Below are positions 54,638-64,000 of a DNA stretch of 64,000 bases, piece after piece. Origin of the DNA: Mesorhizobium sp. WSM4311. GTDB taxonomy: Bacteria > Pseudomonadota > Alphaproteobacteria > Rhizobiales > Rhizobiaceae. The number at the start of each line of letters is the position of its first letter. Positions within the stretch are counted from its first letter, which is position 1. The stretch spans positions 434,001 to 498,000 of the forward strand of contig NZ_NSFV01000005.1 of the NCBI RefSeq assembly GCF_002295115.1. The letters are read 5' to 3'. The position numbers and the translations under genes are program-made. The notes below the pieces were generated by a model. That model did no database searches and was not told the origin of the DNA. It worked only from the letters and a program-made list of their open reading frames with translations.

Positions 54638-55251
54638 CGAGGACGCCGCGCATTCCCAACCTCGGCGGCGCCAGGGCCTTCATCCTGCATCGCCCGCATC
54701 CGACGGTACAGGCCATCACCAGGCAATTGTCGGCGATCGGCCTGATCGCGCTCGACTGCTGGCCGGAACTGCCGCCGGAGGCGCTGGCCGCCGATTTCGT
54801 CTTCTTCGATGCAGATCTCGGTTTCGACGAGCAATTCCCCTGGAAAGCCGGTGAAGCGCCGATGCCGCTGGTGGCGCTGATCGGTTCCGAGGCGCCCGGC
54901 CGCATCGAATGGGCGCTCTCGCACAAGGCCGACGCGCAACTGCTTAAGCCGGTCGGCACTGCCGGCGTCTACAGCGCGCTATTGATCGCAAGGCAGAGTT
55001 TCGAGGCGCGTAAACACTTAGCCGGCGAAATTGCATCGCTGCGCCAGCGTGTCGCCGAGCGGCAGACCATCGTGCGCGCGGTGGCGGCGTTGTCGAAAGG
55101 CTCGGACGACGAGCGCGCCTATGCGCAGCTGCGCTCGCTGGCGATGAGCTGGCAGATCAGCGTCGAGGATGCCGCGCGCCGGATCGTGGCGATGACCGAT
55201 GAGGAAGCAACGGGTGAGGAAGGCGGCGATGACCAGTCCCATCGCGCCTGA
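54634..55251 (+). CDS. amiR: AmiR-like ANTAR-domain antiterminator
   Basis: Protein of 205 residues: a receiver-like N-terminal domain without the usual phosphorylation set, a coiled-coil linker (about 115-140), and a C-terminal ANTAR helical bundle (about 145-195). It should bind leader RNA and prevent termination when released from AmiC. GTG start within the amiC stop. Confidence 0.82.
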   Translation: MTRTPRIPNLGGARAFILHRPHPTVQAITRQLSAIGLIALDCWPELPPEALAADFVFFDADLGFDEQFPWKAGEAPMPLVALIGSEAPGRIEWALSHKADAQLLKPVGTAGVYSALLIARQSFEARKHLAGEIASLRQRVAERQTIVRAVAALSKGSDDERAYAQLRSLAMSWQISVEDAARRIVAMTDEEATGEEGGDDQSHRA

Positions 55252-56137
55252 CCTCCCGGCCACGGCGCGCATGCCGGCCAAGCCGCGCGCCGGTGTCTGG
55301 CGCCGGCTGGTCAAACGTCGCCTGGCGCTGCTCGGCCTGGTCATCGTCGCCATTGTCGTCTCCGGTGCCGTGCTGGCACCGTGGCTGACCGGCTATGATC
55401 CCAACGAGCAGATGTTCGACGGCCTGACCATAGAGGGCTCGCCGCTGCCGCCGGATGCCAAATTCTGGCTCGGCACCGACCTGCTCGGTCGAGACCTTCT
55501 GACCCGCATCCTCTATGGCGCCCGCACCTCGCTGATCATCGGCATCGTCGCCAATGGGGTGGCGCTGTTCATCGGCACACTGGTCGGCGTCACCGCCGGC
55601 TATTTCCGCGGCTGGATCGGCAGTGCGCTGATGCGTTTCACCGATCTGATGATGGCGTTTCCGGCGCTGCTGCTCGCCATCTGCCTGGCGGCGGTTTTCC
55701 AACCGAGCCTGTGGATCGTCGCCTTGGTCATCGCATTGGTCAATTGGGTGCAGACCGCGCGCGTCATTTACACCGAAACCTCCTCGCTTGCAGAGCGCGA
55801 ATTCATCGACGCCGAGCGCACCATCGGCGCCGGCGCGCCGCGCATCCTGTTCCGCCACATCCTGCCGCATCTCCTGCCGACCATCATCGTCTGGGGCACG
55901 CTCGGCATTTCGACGACGGTGCTGCTCGAAGCGACGCTCTCCTTTCTTGGCATCGGCGTGCAGCCGCCGACGGCGTCCTGGGGCAACATCATCTTCGAGA
56001 ACCAGACCTATTTCCAGGCAGCACCCTGGCTGGTGTTCTTCCCCGGCGCCGCGATCCTGGCGCTGGCGCTCGCCTTCAACCTGATCGGCGACGCGCTCCG
56101 CGACATCCTCGATCCGATGCAAAGGGGCCGGGCATGA
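55229..56137 (+). CDS. Dipeptide/oligopeptide-type ABC permease (DppC type)
   Basis: Protein of 302 residues with six membrane segments and the EAA loop EREFIDAERTIGAGAPRILFRH. Start ATG 55229 after AGGAAGG, overlapping amiR by 23 bp. Pairs with the DppB-type permease that follows. Confidence 0.87.
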   Translation: MTSPIAPDLPATARMPAKPRAGVWRRLVKRRLALLGLVIVAIVVSGAVLAPWLTGYDPNEQMFDGLTIEGSPLPPDAKFWLGTDLLGRDLLTRILYGARTSLIIGIVANGVALFIGTLVGVTAGYFRGWIGSALMRFTDLMMAFPALLLAICLAAVFQPSLWIVALVIALVNWVQTARVIYTETSSLAEREFIDAERTIGAGAPRILFRHILPHLLPTIIVWGTLGISTTVLLEATLSFLGIGVQPPTASWGNIIFENQTYFQAAPWLVFFPGAAILALALAFNLIGDALRDILDPMQRGRA

Positions 56138-57054
56138 TCGCCTATCTCGGCCGCCGCCTCATCCAGTCGCTGCTCATCCTGCTTGGTGTTTCGCTGATCA
56201 CCTTCGCGCTGCTTTATCTCTTGCCGGCCGACCCGGTGCGCCAGATCGCCGGCCGCAGCGCCACGCCGCAGACGGTCGAGAACATCCGCCAGCAGCTCGG
56301 CCTCGACCAGCCCTTTGTCGTCCAGTACTGGCACTATCTGACCAGGCTCGTCAGCGGCGATCTCGGCCGCTCCTACATCCAGCGCTCCGAAGTCACCGAA
56401 CTCATCGTCTCGCGGCTGCCGGCCAGCCTGCTTTTGATGGTCGGCGCCATCCTGTGCGAGCTACTGATCGGGCTGAGCATGGGCCTCATCGCCGCCGTCA
56501 AGCGCGGCACCGCGACCGACCAGACCTTGATGGTCGCCTCCTTCGTCGGCGTCTCGGCGCCGCAATTCGTCGTCGGGCTTTTGCTGCTTTACGTCTTTGC
56601 CGTGCGGCTCAGCTGGTTTCCGATCGGCGGCTACGGCACCTGGCGCCATCTGGTGCTGCCGTCGCTGACCATGGGCATCCTCGGCGCCGGCTGGTACGCC
56701 CGCATGATGCGCTCGTCGATGATCGACGTGCTGCGCCAGGATTATGTGCGCACCGCGCGCGCGAAAGGCCTGGCGCGCGGCGCCATCATTTTCCGCCATG
56801 CGCTGCCCAACGCCATCCTGCCGGTCATCGCCATGATCGGCATCGATATCGGCATCTTCATGGGCGGCATCGTCGTCGTCGAAAGCGTGTTCGGCTGGCC
56901 CGGCATCGGTCAGCTCGCCTGGCAGGCCATCCAGCGCGTCGACATCCCCATCATCATGGGCGTCACGCTGGTCTCGGCCTTCGCCATCGTGCTCGGCAAC
57001 CTCTTGGCCGACATCATCGCGCCCTTCATCGACCCGCGCATCAAGCTCAGATGA
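56134..57054 (+). CDS. Dipeptide/oligopeptide-type ABC permease (DppB type)
   Basis: Protein of 306 residues starting MIAYLGRRLIQSLLILLG, as usual for DppB, with the EAA loop DYVRTARAKGLARGAIIFRH. The ATG overlaps the previous stop by 4 bp. In the common dpp order B precedes C; here the order is reversed. Confidence 0.88.
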   Translation: MIAYLGRRLIQSLLILLGVSLITFALLYLLPADPVRQIAGRSATPQTVENIRQQLGLDQPFVVQYWHYLTRLVSGDLGRSYIQRSEVTELIVSRLPASLLLMVGAILCELLIGLSMGLIAAVKRGTATDQTLMVASFVGVSAPQFVVGLLLLYVFAVRLSWFPIGGYGTWRHLVLPSLTMGILGAGWYARMMRSSMIDVLRQDYVRTARAKGLARGAIIFRHALPNAILPVIAMIGIDIGIFMGGIVVVESVFGWPGIGQLAWQAIQRVDIPIIMGVTLVSAFAIVLGNLLADIIAPFIDPRIKLR

Positions 57055-57088
57055 AACCAAGAAAACAATCAGAGAAAGGGAACACCAA

Positions 57089-58732
57089 ATGAAAAGATTT
57101 CTGGCTACCACCGTGGCGGCATCGGCGCTGGCGCTGATGCTCGGCATGGCAAGCGCCCGCGCCGAGGACACGATCGACCCCAACGCCAAGCAGGGCGGCG
57201 CCATCACCATCACCTACAAGGACGATGTCGCCACCCTCGATCCGGCGATCGGCTATGACTGGCAGAACTGGTCGATGATCAAGAGCCTGTTCGACGGCCT
57301 GATGGACTACGAACCGGGCACCACCAACCTCAAGTCCGACCTTGCCGAAAGTTACGAGATCTCGCCAGACGGCAAGACCTTCACCTTCAAGCTGCGGCAC
57401 GGCGTGAAATTCCACAATGGCCGCGAGATGACCGCCGACGACGTGAAATATTCGCTCGATCGCGTCACCAATCCGAAGACGCAGAGCCCGGGCGCCGGCT
57501 TCTTCGGCTCGATCAAGGGCTATGACGATGTCGCCGCCGGCAAGGCCGAAAGCCTGTCCGGCGTCACCGTCGTCGATCCCTATACGGTCAAGTTCGAGCT
57601 GACCCGCCCCGACGCCACCTTCCTGCATGTGATGGCCATCAACTTCTCGCATGTCGTGCCGAAGGAGGAGGTCGAGAAATATGGCGCGGATTTCGGCAAG
57701 CATCCGGTCGGCACCGGTGCCTTCAAGCTCGCCGAGTGGACGCTCGGCCAGCGCATCGTCTTCGAGCGCAATGCGGACTACTGGCACAAGGGTCTGCCGC
57801 ATCTCGACAAGATCACCTTCGAGATCGGCCAGGAGCCGATCGTGGCGCTGCTGCGCTTGCAGAAGGGCGAGATCGACGTGCCCGGCGACGGCATTCCGCC
57901 GGCAAAATTCCAGGAGGTGATGGCCGATCCCGAGCAGAAGGCGCGCGTCGTCGAAGGCGGCCAGCTGCACACCGGCTATGTCACCATGAACACCACCATG
58001 GCGCCGTTCGACAATGTGAAGGTGCGCCAGGCCGTCAACATGGCGATCAACAAGGCGCGCGTCATCCAGATCATCAACGGCCGCGCCGTGCCGGCCAACC
58101 AGCCGCTGCCGCCATCGATGCCGGGCTACGACAAGGAGTATAAGGGTTACCCGTATGACGTTGCCAAGGCCAAGGCACTGCTGGCCGAGGCCGGCCATCC
58201 CGATGGCTTCGACACGCAATTGTTCGCCATGAACACCGACCCGAACCCGCGCATCGCCCAGGCGATCCAGCAGGATCTGGCGGCGATCGGCATCAAGGCC
58301 AGCATCCAGTCGCTCGCCCAGGCCAACGTCATCGCCGCCGGCGGCGACAAGGCCGGCGCGCCGATGATCTGGTCGGGCGGCATGGCCTGGATCGCCGACT
58401 TCCCCGATCCGTCCAACTTCTACGGCCCGATCCTCGGCTGCGCCGGTGCGGTACCGGGCGGCTGGAACTGGTCGTGGTATTGCAACAAGGACCTCGACGC
58501 CAAGGCGGCCGAGGCCGACTCCGTGGTTGACCCGGCCAAGGCCGTGGAGCGCGGCAAGATGTGGAGCGCCATCTACGACAAGATCATGGAGGACGCACCC
58601 TGGGCGCCGGTGTTCAACGAGCAGCGCTTCACCATGAAATCGGCCCGCATGGGCGGTGCCGACAACCTTTATGTCGACCCGGTCCATATCCCGATCAACT
58701 ATGACAATGTGTACGTAAAAGATGTGCAATAG
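57089..58732 (+). CDS. ABC transporter substrate-binding protein, family 5 (DppA type)
   Basis: Protein of 547 residues with a signal peptide (LATTVAASALALMLGMASA, cut before EDTID near residue 25) and SBP_bac_5 pattern DVATLDPAIGYD and KFHNGREMTADDVKYSLDR. Binds a peptide-like or amide compound in the periplasm. Good ribosome site GAGAAAGGG. Its end overlaps the amidase gene by 11 bp. Confidence 0.9.
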   Translation: MKRFLATTVAASALALMLGMASARAEDTIDPNAKQGGAITITYKDDVATLDPAIGYDWQNWSMIKSLFDGLMDYEPGTTNLKSDLAESYEISPDGKTFTFKLRHGVKFHNGREMTADDVKYSLDRVTNPKTQSPGAGFFGSIKGYDDVAAGKAESLSGVTVVDPYTVKFELTRPDATFLHVMAINFSHVVPKEEVEKYGADFGKHPVGTGAFKLAEWTLGQRIVFERNADYWHKGLPHLDKITFEIGQEPIVALLRLQKGEIDVPGDGIPPAKFQEVMADPEQKARVVEGGQLHTGYVTMNTTMAPFDNVKVRQAVNMAINKARVIQIINGRAVPANQPLPPSMPGYDKEYKGYPYDVAKAKALLAEAGHPDGFDTQLFAMNTDPNPRIAQAIQQDLAAIGIKASIQSLAQANVIAAGGDKAGAPMIWSGGMAWIADFPDPSNFYGPILGCAGAVPGGWNWSWYCNKDLDAKAAEADSVVDPAKAVERGKMWSAIYDKIMEDAPWAPVFNEQRFTMKSARMGGADNLYVDPVHIPINYDNVYVKDVQ

Positions 58733-59666
58733 TTGCGACTACACCATCCATGGGCGCCATCACCATTTCGGCTGGGACAATTCCTTTGCCCCGGCCGAGC
58801 GGGTGGCGCCCGGATCGACCATCGAGTTCCAGTGCCTGGATTCCGCCGGCGGCCAGCTGAAGCCCGACAGCACGGTCGCCGACATCGCCAAGCTGGACTT
58901 CGCCGGCATCAACCCGGTGACCGGGCCGATCTTCGTAGAAGGTGCCGAGCCCGGTGACGCGCTGAAGGTGACGATCGAGCTGTTCAAACCGTCCGGCTTC
59001 GGCTGGACGGGGAACATTCCGGGCTTCGGCCTGCTCGCCGACGACTTCAAGGAGCCGGCGCTCAACATCTGGAAATACGACGCCGCCTCGCTCGAGCCGG
59101 CGCTGTTCGGCAAGAATGCCCGCGTACCGCTGAAGCCGTTCGCCGGCACCATCGGCAATGCGCCGGCCGAGATGGGCCTCCACTCGGTGGTGCCGCCGCG
59201 GCGCGTCGGCGGCAATCTCGATATCCGCGATCTCGCCGCCGGCACCATATTGTACCTGCCGGTGGAGGTGACTGGCGCGCTGTTCTCGGTAGGCGATACG
59301 CACGCCGCGCAAGGCGACGGCGAGGTCTGCGGCACGGCGATCGAAAGCCCGATGGACGTCGTGCTCAACCTCGACCTGCTCAAGGATGCCAGGCTGAAGA
59401 CGCCGCGCTTCACCACCCCTGGCCCGGTGACGCGTCACCTCGACGCCAAGGGTTATGAAGTGACGACGGGTATCGGCCCCGACCTGATGGCCGGCGCCAG
59501 GGAAGCGGTTGCCCAGATGGTCGACCTGATTGCCGGGCGCTACCAGATCGACCCGGTCGAGGCCTATATGCTCGCCTCGGTGTGCGGCGATCTCAGGATC
59601 AGCGAGATCGTCGACATGCCGAACTGGGTGGTGTCGTTCTACTTCCCGCGCTGCGTGTTTGAATGA
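58722..59666 (+). CDS. Acetamidase/formamidase family hydrolase
   Basis: Protein of 314 residues of the FmdA_AmdA family, with HGRHHHFGWDN at the start, GDTHAAQGDGEVCGTAIE in the active-site region and YMLASVCGDLRISEIVD near the end. It hydrolyses a small amide to ammonia and an acid. Overlap with the binding-protein gene ties it to the transporter: the compound brought in is probably the amide cleaved. Fits the AmiC/AmiR control upstream. Confidence 0.88.
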   Translation: MCNSCDYTIHGRHHHFGWDNSFAPAERVAPGSTIEFQCLDSAGGQLKPDSTVADIAKLDFAGINPVTGPIFVEGAEPGDALKVTIELFKPSGFGWTGNIPGFGLLADDFKEPALNIWKYDAASLEPALFGKNARVPLKPFAGTIGNAPAEMGLHSVVPPRRVGGNLDIRDLAAGTILYLPVEVTGALFSVGDTHAAQGDGEVCGTAIESPMDVVLNLDLLKDARLKTPRFTTPGPVTRHLDAKGYEVTTGIGPDLMAGAREAVAQMVDLIAGRYQIDPVEAYMLASVCGDLRISEIVDMPNWVVSFYFPRCVFE

Positions 59667-59682
59667 CGCGAGGTTGGCGCCG

Positions 59683-59792
59683 CACCCCCACGCCGCTGCT
59701 TCGCAGCGACCCTCCCCACAAGGGGGAGGGTGAAGCGCTGGCGCCCTACCTCCCCCTTGTGGGGAGGTCGGACCGAAGGTCCGGGTGGGGGG
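59683..59792. repeat. Palindromic intergenic element
   Basis: Arms beginning CACCCCCAC and ending GGTGGGGGG pair through ACCTCCCC/GGGGAGGT-type cores, with an internal small hairpin in each arm (GCTGCTTCGCAGC and GGACCGAAGGTCC). Same design as the element at 14710. It lies between the amidase and the ATPase genes and may reduce expression of the latter. Confidence 0.7.
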
Positions 59793-59829
59793 CGTGCCCG
59801 AATAAACCTCTCAGAACCCTGCTCTCCCA

Positions 59830-61593
59830 ATGAACTCAGCCCCCAAGACCATCCTCGACATCGCCAACCTCTCCGTCAGCGTGCGCGGCGAGGATGGCGA
59901 GCGCGAGGTCGTGTCCAACCTGTCGCTGACGCTGGCGCGTGGCGAAACGCTTTGCATCGCCGGCGAATCCGGCTCCGGAAAGTCGATGACCGCGCTGGCG
60001 ATCATGCAGCTCCTGCCGCAGCCTGCCGCCCGCATTTCATCTGGAAAGATCCGACTTGGCGATACCGACCTGGCTGACCTCGACGAGCGCCGGATGCGCC
60101 GCATTCGCGGAGACCGCATCGCCATGATCTTCCAGGAGCCGATGACCTCGCTCAATCCGGTGCTGTCGATCGGCCGGCAGCTCACCGAATCCATCGAGGC
60201 GCATACCAGCCTCTCGCCGGCCGAAGCCCGCCAGCGCGCCATCGAGGCGCTGAAGGCGGTGCGCATTTCGGAAGCCGAAAGCCGGCTAATTCAGTTCCCG
60301 CACGAGCTGTCCGGCGGCATGCGCCAGCGGGTGATGATCGCCATGGCCCTGGCGCTCGAGCCCGACGTACTGATCGCCGACGAGCCGACGACCGCCCTCG
60401 ACGTCACCGTGCAGGGCGAGGTGCTGGAACTGCTGCGCGACCTGCAGCGCCAGCACGGCACCAGCGTCATCCTCATCACCCACGACATGGGCGTGGTCGC
60501 CGAAATGGCCGATCGCGTCATCATCATGCGGCATGGCCGCATGGTCGAGGAGGGCAAGACACCGGACATCTTCGCCCGGCCGCAGGCGGATTATACGCGC
60601 GAACTGCTGGCCGCCGTGCCGCGCATCGGCAGCGGCGTCGGGCGGCAGAAATCAAGGCATGTGGAGACGGCAACGCCAGCCAGCGTCGCCTTGGTCAAAG
60701 ACCTGCATGTCCGCTTCGACCTGCGCGGAGGCGTCTTCGGCCGGGTCACCCGCCGGGTTCATGCGGTCGAGGGCGTCAGCTTCTCGGTCGCGCCCAACGA
60801 GACGCTGGCGCTGGTCGGTGAATCCGGCTGCGGCAAGTCGACCACCGCCAAGGCGCTGGCCGGGCTGGTACCTTACAGCGGCGACATCATCGTTGGCGGG
60901 CGCAATTTGTCGGGCCTCGGCCGCGACGAACGCAAGGCGGTGCGCCGCGACGTGCAGATGATTTTCCAGGACCCTTTCGCCTCGCTCGATCCGCGCATGC
61001 GCGTCGGCGACCTCGTCGCCGAGCCGCTGGTTATCCATGGCATCGCCTCCAGGGAAGAGCGCAGCCAGCGTGTCGCGGCCCTGTTCGAGCGCGTCGGCCT
61101 GTCGGCCGATCAGATGGAGCTTTATCCGCACGAATTCTCCGGCGGTCAGCGCCAGCGCGTCTGCATTGCCCGCGCGCTCGCCTTGCGGCCGAAGCTGATC
61201 ATCGCCGACGAAAGCGTTTCGGCGCTCGACGTCTCGGTGCAGGCGCGCGTGCTCGATTTGTTGAAGGAATTGCAGCGCGAATTCGGCGTCGCCTATCTCT
61301 TCATCTCGCATGACATGGCGGTGGTCGAGAACATCTCCGACCGCGTCGCTGTCATGTATCTCGGCCAGATCGTCGAAATGGGCACGCGCGACCAGGTCTT
61401 TTCCAACCCGCGCCATCCCTACACCAGGCGGCTGATCGAAGCCGTGCCGGTGCCCGATCCAGCGCGGCGCAGAAGCCGCTTCGCCCGCCTCGACCAGGAA
61501 ATCCCGAGCGCCACCCGCAGGATCGGCGAGGCGCCGCTGAAACTGGCTTTGCAGGATGTCGGCAACGGCCACCTCGTCGCTGCGGACAGGTAG
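59830..61593 (+). CDS. Dual-domain ABC ATPase (DppD-DppF fusion)
   Basis: Protein of 587 residues with two complete ABC domains. First: [28 protein letters not shown]. Second: [28 protein letters not shown]. Each ends in the short oligopeptide-transporter C-terminal segment. It energises both permeases encoded upstream. ATG start at 59830, 163 bp after the amidase gene, with the palindrome between. Confidence 0.9.
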   Translation: MNSAPKTILDIANLSVSVRGEDGEREVVSNLSLTLARGETLCIAGESGSGKSMTALAIMQLLPQPAARISSGKIRLGDTDLADLDERRMRRIRGDRIAMIFQEPMTSLNPVLSIGRQLTESIEAHTSLSPAEARQRAIEALKAVRISEAESRLIQFPHELSGGMRQRVMIAMALALEPDVLIADEPTTALDVTVQGEVLELLRDLQRQHGTSVILITHDMGVVAEMADRVIIMRHGRMVEEGKTPDIFARPQADYTRELLAAVPRIGSGVGRQKSRHVETATPASVALVKDLHVRFDLRGGVFGRVTRRVHAVEGVSFSVAPNETLALVGESGCGKSTTAKALAGLVPYSGDIIVGGRNLSGLGRDERKAVRRDVQMIFQDPFASLDPRMRVGDLVAEPLVIHGIASREERSQRVAALFERVGLSADQMELYPHEFSGGQRQRVCIARALALRPKLIIADESVSALDVSVQARVLDLLKELQREFGVAYLFISHDMAVVENISDRVAVMYLGQIVEMGTRDQVFSNPRHPYTRRLIEAVPVPDPARRRSRFARLDQEIPSATRRIGEAPLKLALQDVGNGHLVAADR

Positions 61594-61605
61594 CGGGCGG
61601 TAATT

Positions 61606-64000
61606 TTAGTTCGGCATGATGATCGGGCCCGCGGGCGGCTGGCCTGCAACCTTCCGCATGGTCGACAGCAGGCGCGGAAAGACCTGGTCGGTGGAAAAAT
61701 GCCGCCGCGCCTTGGCGCTCGCCTGCCTGCCGAGCTTCGTCCGCAGCGGCTTGTCCCGGATCAGTTTCAGTGTGGCGTCGGCCATGGCGGCCGGATCGGC
61801 CCGTTCGACGATGATGCCGGCATCGTCCTCGACGAAATCCGGTGCCCCGCCGCTGCCTGCGAAGCAGATTACCGGCAACTCGGCGAATGCCGCCTCCAGC
61901 ATGACGCGGCCGAACGGCTCTTCGCGGGATGTCAGAAGAAACAGATCGGCAGCCCGAAGATAGCCGCGCACATCGTCGACATCGCCCAGAAATGTAACTT
62001 TTTCGTGTAACCCGTCCGCCCGCATCCTGTCGAGGTGCTGCGACCAGGTGCCGAGAGCCTCATCCCGTTCCCGCTCCGGAAACGAGCCGAGCCAGTAGAA
62101 ATGATAGTCCTCGACCCCACGGGCCCGAAGAATTCGGGCCACCTCGATAAACAGGTCGGCACCCTTGCGGAATGGCATTGCGAGGCCGGATCCCAGGACG
62201 ATGGTCTTGTCCACGGGCCAGCCGGCCAGTCGGCGACGTTCAAGACGCTGGGTTTCCTGACCGGGATCGGCGCCGGGCTGCGGAACCGCGCTTGGAATGA
62301 CGTCGATGGCGTTCGTTTCGACCTTGTGCTCGGCCACCAAATAGTCCCGGACGCTTGGCGAACACGCAACGAATCTCCGCGTGTGGGAAACCACATCCTC
62401 AATGTCGTCCTTGGCGTATCGGGCGACGCTCGTTGCCAATTCCCTGGCATGCGTCAGGATAGGAATGCCCAGTTCCCCAAGCAGCGCATGCACACGGCCG
62501 GTGGCCAGGCTGTTGCAATAGATGAGGTCCGGTCTGCCACCGTACCAATCGGCGATGCGGGCCAGCTTCGTGGCGGTCATCTCGGTTGGCGAAACCAGAT
62601 CGTCCAGAAGGGCGGTATCGACAATGCGTCGAAACTGTTCGAGCCGTTCACCGCCTGCCAGGCACAGCACCTTGATCTCCAGCTCGGTGTGCGATTGCAG
62701 CCATTGGACGATGTCGATCAACGAAGCCTGCGCCCCACCGAGAGCCGCATCGTGCGAAACGAACAGAACGCGCCAGGACGCGCCCCCGGGGAATTTGCCG
62801 GCCGCTGACGGAGCCGACAGGACGTTCCGCGTCTCTTGCAGATAGGCGTAGCCATAGCGGGCGTCAGGCTCGAGATAGGCTCCCTCCGCCCACTCGTTCC
62901 AGGCATTGACGAAGATCAGGCGGCTGTCGAAATCGGCGAAACGATCGCATGTATCGGCGACCGCGTTGGCGAGCCATTCTGCGTAGCGGGGCGGCGATGC
63001 GTTCACCAGAATGTGGGCTGCCTCCATCCTCCGTGCGGTGTTGTCCCAGGAAGGGCAAAGTCCGCGAAACAGCGTGTAGGGAACCTGTGGGTAGGCGCGG
63101 CTGCGTTTGAGGAGCTCCGTCCAGTCGAAGATCTTTCCCCTGAAGCCGCTCTTGAGCGTTGGAATTCTGCCGCTGATCTCGCGAAATTTCCCAAGATTCG
63201 GTGGGAATTCGACGGCGGCGTCGAATCCGAATTCGGCGGGATCGTCCTTGTCGAACGACTGCGGGTAGGCAAGAAAAATCTCGCCGATGCCGGCTTCCCG
63301 GCAATAGGCTCTCCAGCGTTGTGCTGTTTCAGCGGCCGACGGAAACAATCCTGGCCGGTAAATCATCAGAAGAGGCTTGCCGCCGATGCGGATGTATCGC
63401 CGGTCGCGAAAATAGCGGGATACATATTCGATGAAGGCCAGGTCGTCCTCGGGTGAATGCGATTGCGCAATCAGCACCTCCTGTTCGAGCCCATGCCAAC
63501 GGCGGCTCCAGGGTTCATTTGCCCAATTGATGCAGAAGCCCAGTTCGTGCGCATCGTTTTCGACGAATTGCCTGATCGGCATCTCAAGGACGCGCTTGCC
63601 GTTGAACCAGTAGAAGTGAAAACAGAACCCCGAGACGCCGTACTGAAGGGCAATCTCGATCTGTTCCTTCTGGATGTCCTTCACTCTCAGGTCGTAGAAG
63701 CCGAGGTCCGCCGGCCGCCTGGGCTGATAATGATCATCGAACTGCGGCGCCGCGCGTGTCACATTCGTCCATTCCGTGAAACCCTTTCCCCAAAAGGCGT
63801 CATTTTCAGGAATCGGATGAAACTGTGGTAGGTAGAAGGCAATGAGGCGCGCCTTCAGTGCGACGGGTCGCCTCTCGCTGGATCGCGGCACGTAGGTGGC
63901 GGGTCTCTGGATGGCGCCGGCATTTGTGCCCGGAGCACCTCGGGGGCTGCGCCCCTCGATCTTGCCGAAGCGAATGTAGTGATCCAACGGATTCATCGAG
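61606..64000 (-). CDS. Two-domain glycosyltransferase (WbsX-like plus GT4-like), 5' end outside the window
   Basis: About 798 codons are visible. Residues about 50-400 match the WbsX / GH99-like domain (LIAFYLPQFHPIPENDAFWGKGFTEW, shown in part) found in polysaccharide gene clusters, with NAWNEWAEGAYLEPD at its end. Residues about 415-790 form a GT-B fold (VSHDAALGGAQASL, GSGLAMPFRKGADL, and the nucleotide-sugar-binding EEPFGRVMLEAAFAELPVI). The first visible residues, MNPLDHYIRFGKIEGRSP, resemble a motif usually found inside longer surface-polysaccharide proteins, so the ATG at 63996 is probably internal. Likely builds lipopolysaccharide or exopolysaccharide. Confidence 0.8.
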   Translation of the reverse strand, partial: SMNPLDHYIRFGKIEGRSPRGAPGTNAGAIQRPATYVPRSSERRPVALKARLIAFYLPQFHPIPENDAFWGKGFTEWTNVTRAAPQFDDHYQPRRPADLGFYDLRVKDIQKEQIEIALQYGVSGFCFHFYWFNGKRVLEMPIRQFVENDAHELGFCINWANEPWSRRWHGLEQEVLIAQSHSPEDDLAFIEYVSRYFRDRRYIRIGGKPLLMIYRPGLFPSAAETAQRWRAYCREAGIGEIFLAYPQSFDKDDPAEFGFDAAVEFPPNLGKFREISGRIPTLKSGFRGKIFDWTELLKRSRAYPQVPYTLFRGLCPSWDNTARRMEAAHILVNASPPRYAEWLANAVADTCDRFADFDSRLIFVNAWNEWAEGAYLEPDARYGYAYLQETRNVLSAPSAAGKFPGGASWRVLFVSHDAALGGAQASLIDIVQWLQSHTELEIKVLCLAGGERLEQFRRIVDTALLDDLVSPTEMTATKLARIADWYGGRPDLIYCNSLATGRVHALLGELGIPILTHARELATSVARYAKDDIEDVVSHTRRFVACSPSVRDYLVAEHKVETNAIDVIPSAVPQPGADPGQETQRLERRRLAGWPVDKTIVLGSGLAMPFRKGADLFIEVARILRARGVEDYHFYWLGSFPERERDEALGTWSQHLDRMRADGLHEKVTFLGDVDDVRGYLRAADLFLLTSREEPFGRVMLEAAFAELPVICFAGSGGAPDFVEDDAGIIVERADPAAMADATLKLIRDKPLRTKLGRQASAKARRHFSTDQVFPRLLSTMRKVAGQPPAGPIIMPN

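Overview
The window is a 64 kb piece of a GC-rich alphaproteobacterial chromosome, most likely Mesorhizobium or a close relative. This rests on the dense set of catabolic operons each with its own ABC transporter, the matB, nag/mur, hpa and hyuAB gene types, codon use, and the palindromic intergenic repeats typical of Rhizobiales. No plasmid, phage or insertion-sequence genes are visible.

Layout from left to right. 1-3.1 kb: the 3' end of a malonyl-CoA synthetase gene, a repeat, and a BacA-like peptide or cofactor ABC transporter. 3.2-14.7 kb: a divergent amino-sugar locus (FAD oxidoreductase, nagA, nagB-II, nagQ and sugar kinase leftward; murQ, sugar ABC transporter and Gfo/Idh oxidoreductase rightward) with phased NagQ boxes between the two arms. 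14.9-20.4 kb: fumarylacetoacetase-like hydrolase, SDR, two-domain aldehyde dehydrogenase and deoC. 20.5-26.4 kb: ferredoxin-NADP reductase, hyuAB, a CxxC protein and a Fic toxin with its putative antitoxin. 26.4-29.1 kb: metNIQ. 29.3-39.0 kb: an IclR-centred divergent locus with aldehyde dehydrogenase, APC permease, two class III PLP enzymes and an APH kinase. One PLP enzyme and the kinase resemble the animal phospho-lyase and hydroxylysine kinase. 39.0-47.5 kb: homoprotocatechuate / 4-hydroxyphenylacetate catabolism (hpaHGDEF, hpaBC, hpaR, hpaA). 47.5-53.4 kb: an RNA-repair and Ro locus. 53.5-61.6 kb: an AmiC/AmiR-controlled oligopeptide-type ABC transporter with an acetamidase/formamidase. 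61.6-64.0 kb: a large glycosyltransferase running off the window.

The most striking region is 48.9-51.6 kb. Between rsr (Ro60/TROVE protein) and rtcB (RNA ligase), both leftward and downstream of a good sigma54 promoter facing rtcR, lie about 1 kb without a protein gene. I read this stretch as seven tandem Y RNAs of the YrlA type. Each has a closing helix carrying the Ro-binding strands (GNCGAATG and UUGUCG). In most units a tRNA-like module sits inside the helix in permuted order: T-arm, acceptor hairpin, D-arm. The first two units still carry GCCA in the acceptor loop, as if each came from a real tRNA whose ends were joined. The inserts differ from unit to unit, one being tRNA-Leu-like, while the Ro-binding frame is constant. 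This suggests a set of different tRNA mimics presented to one Ro protein.
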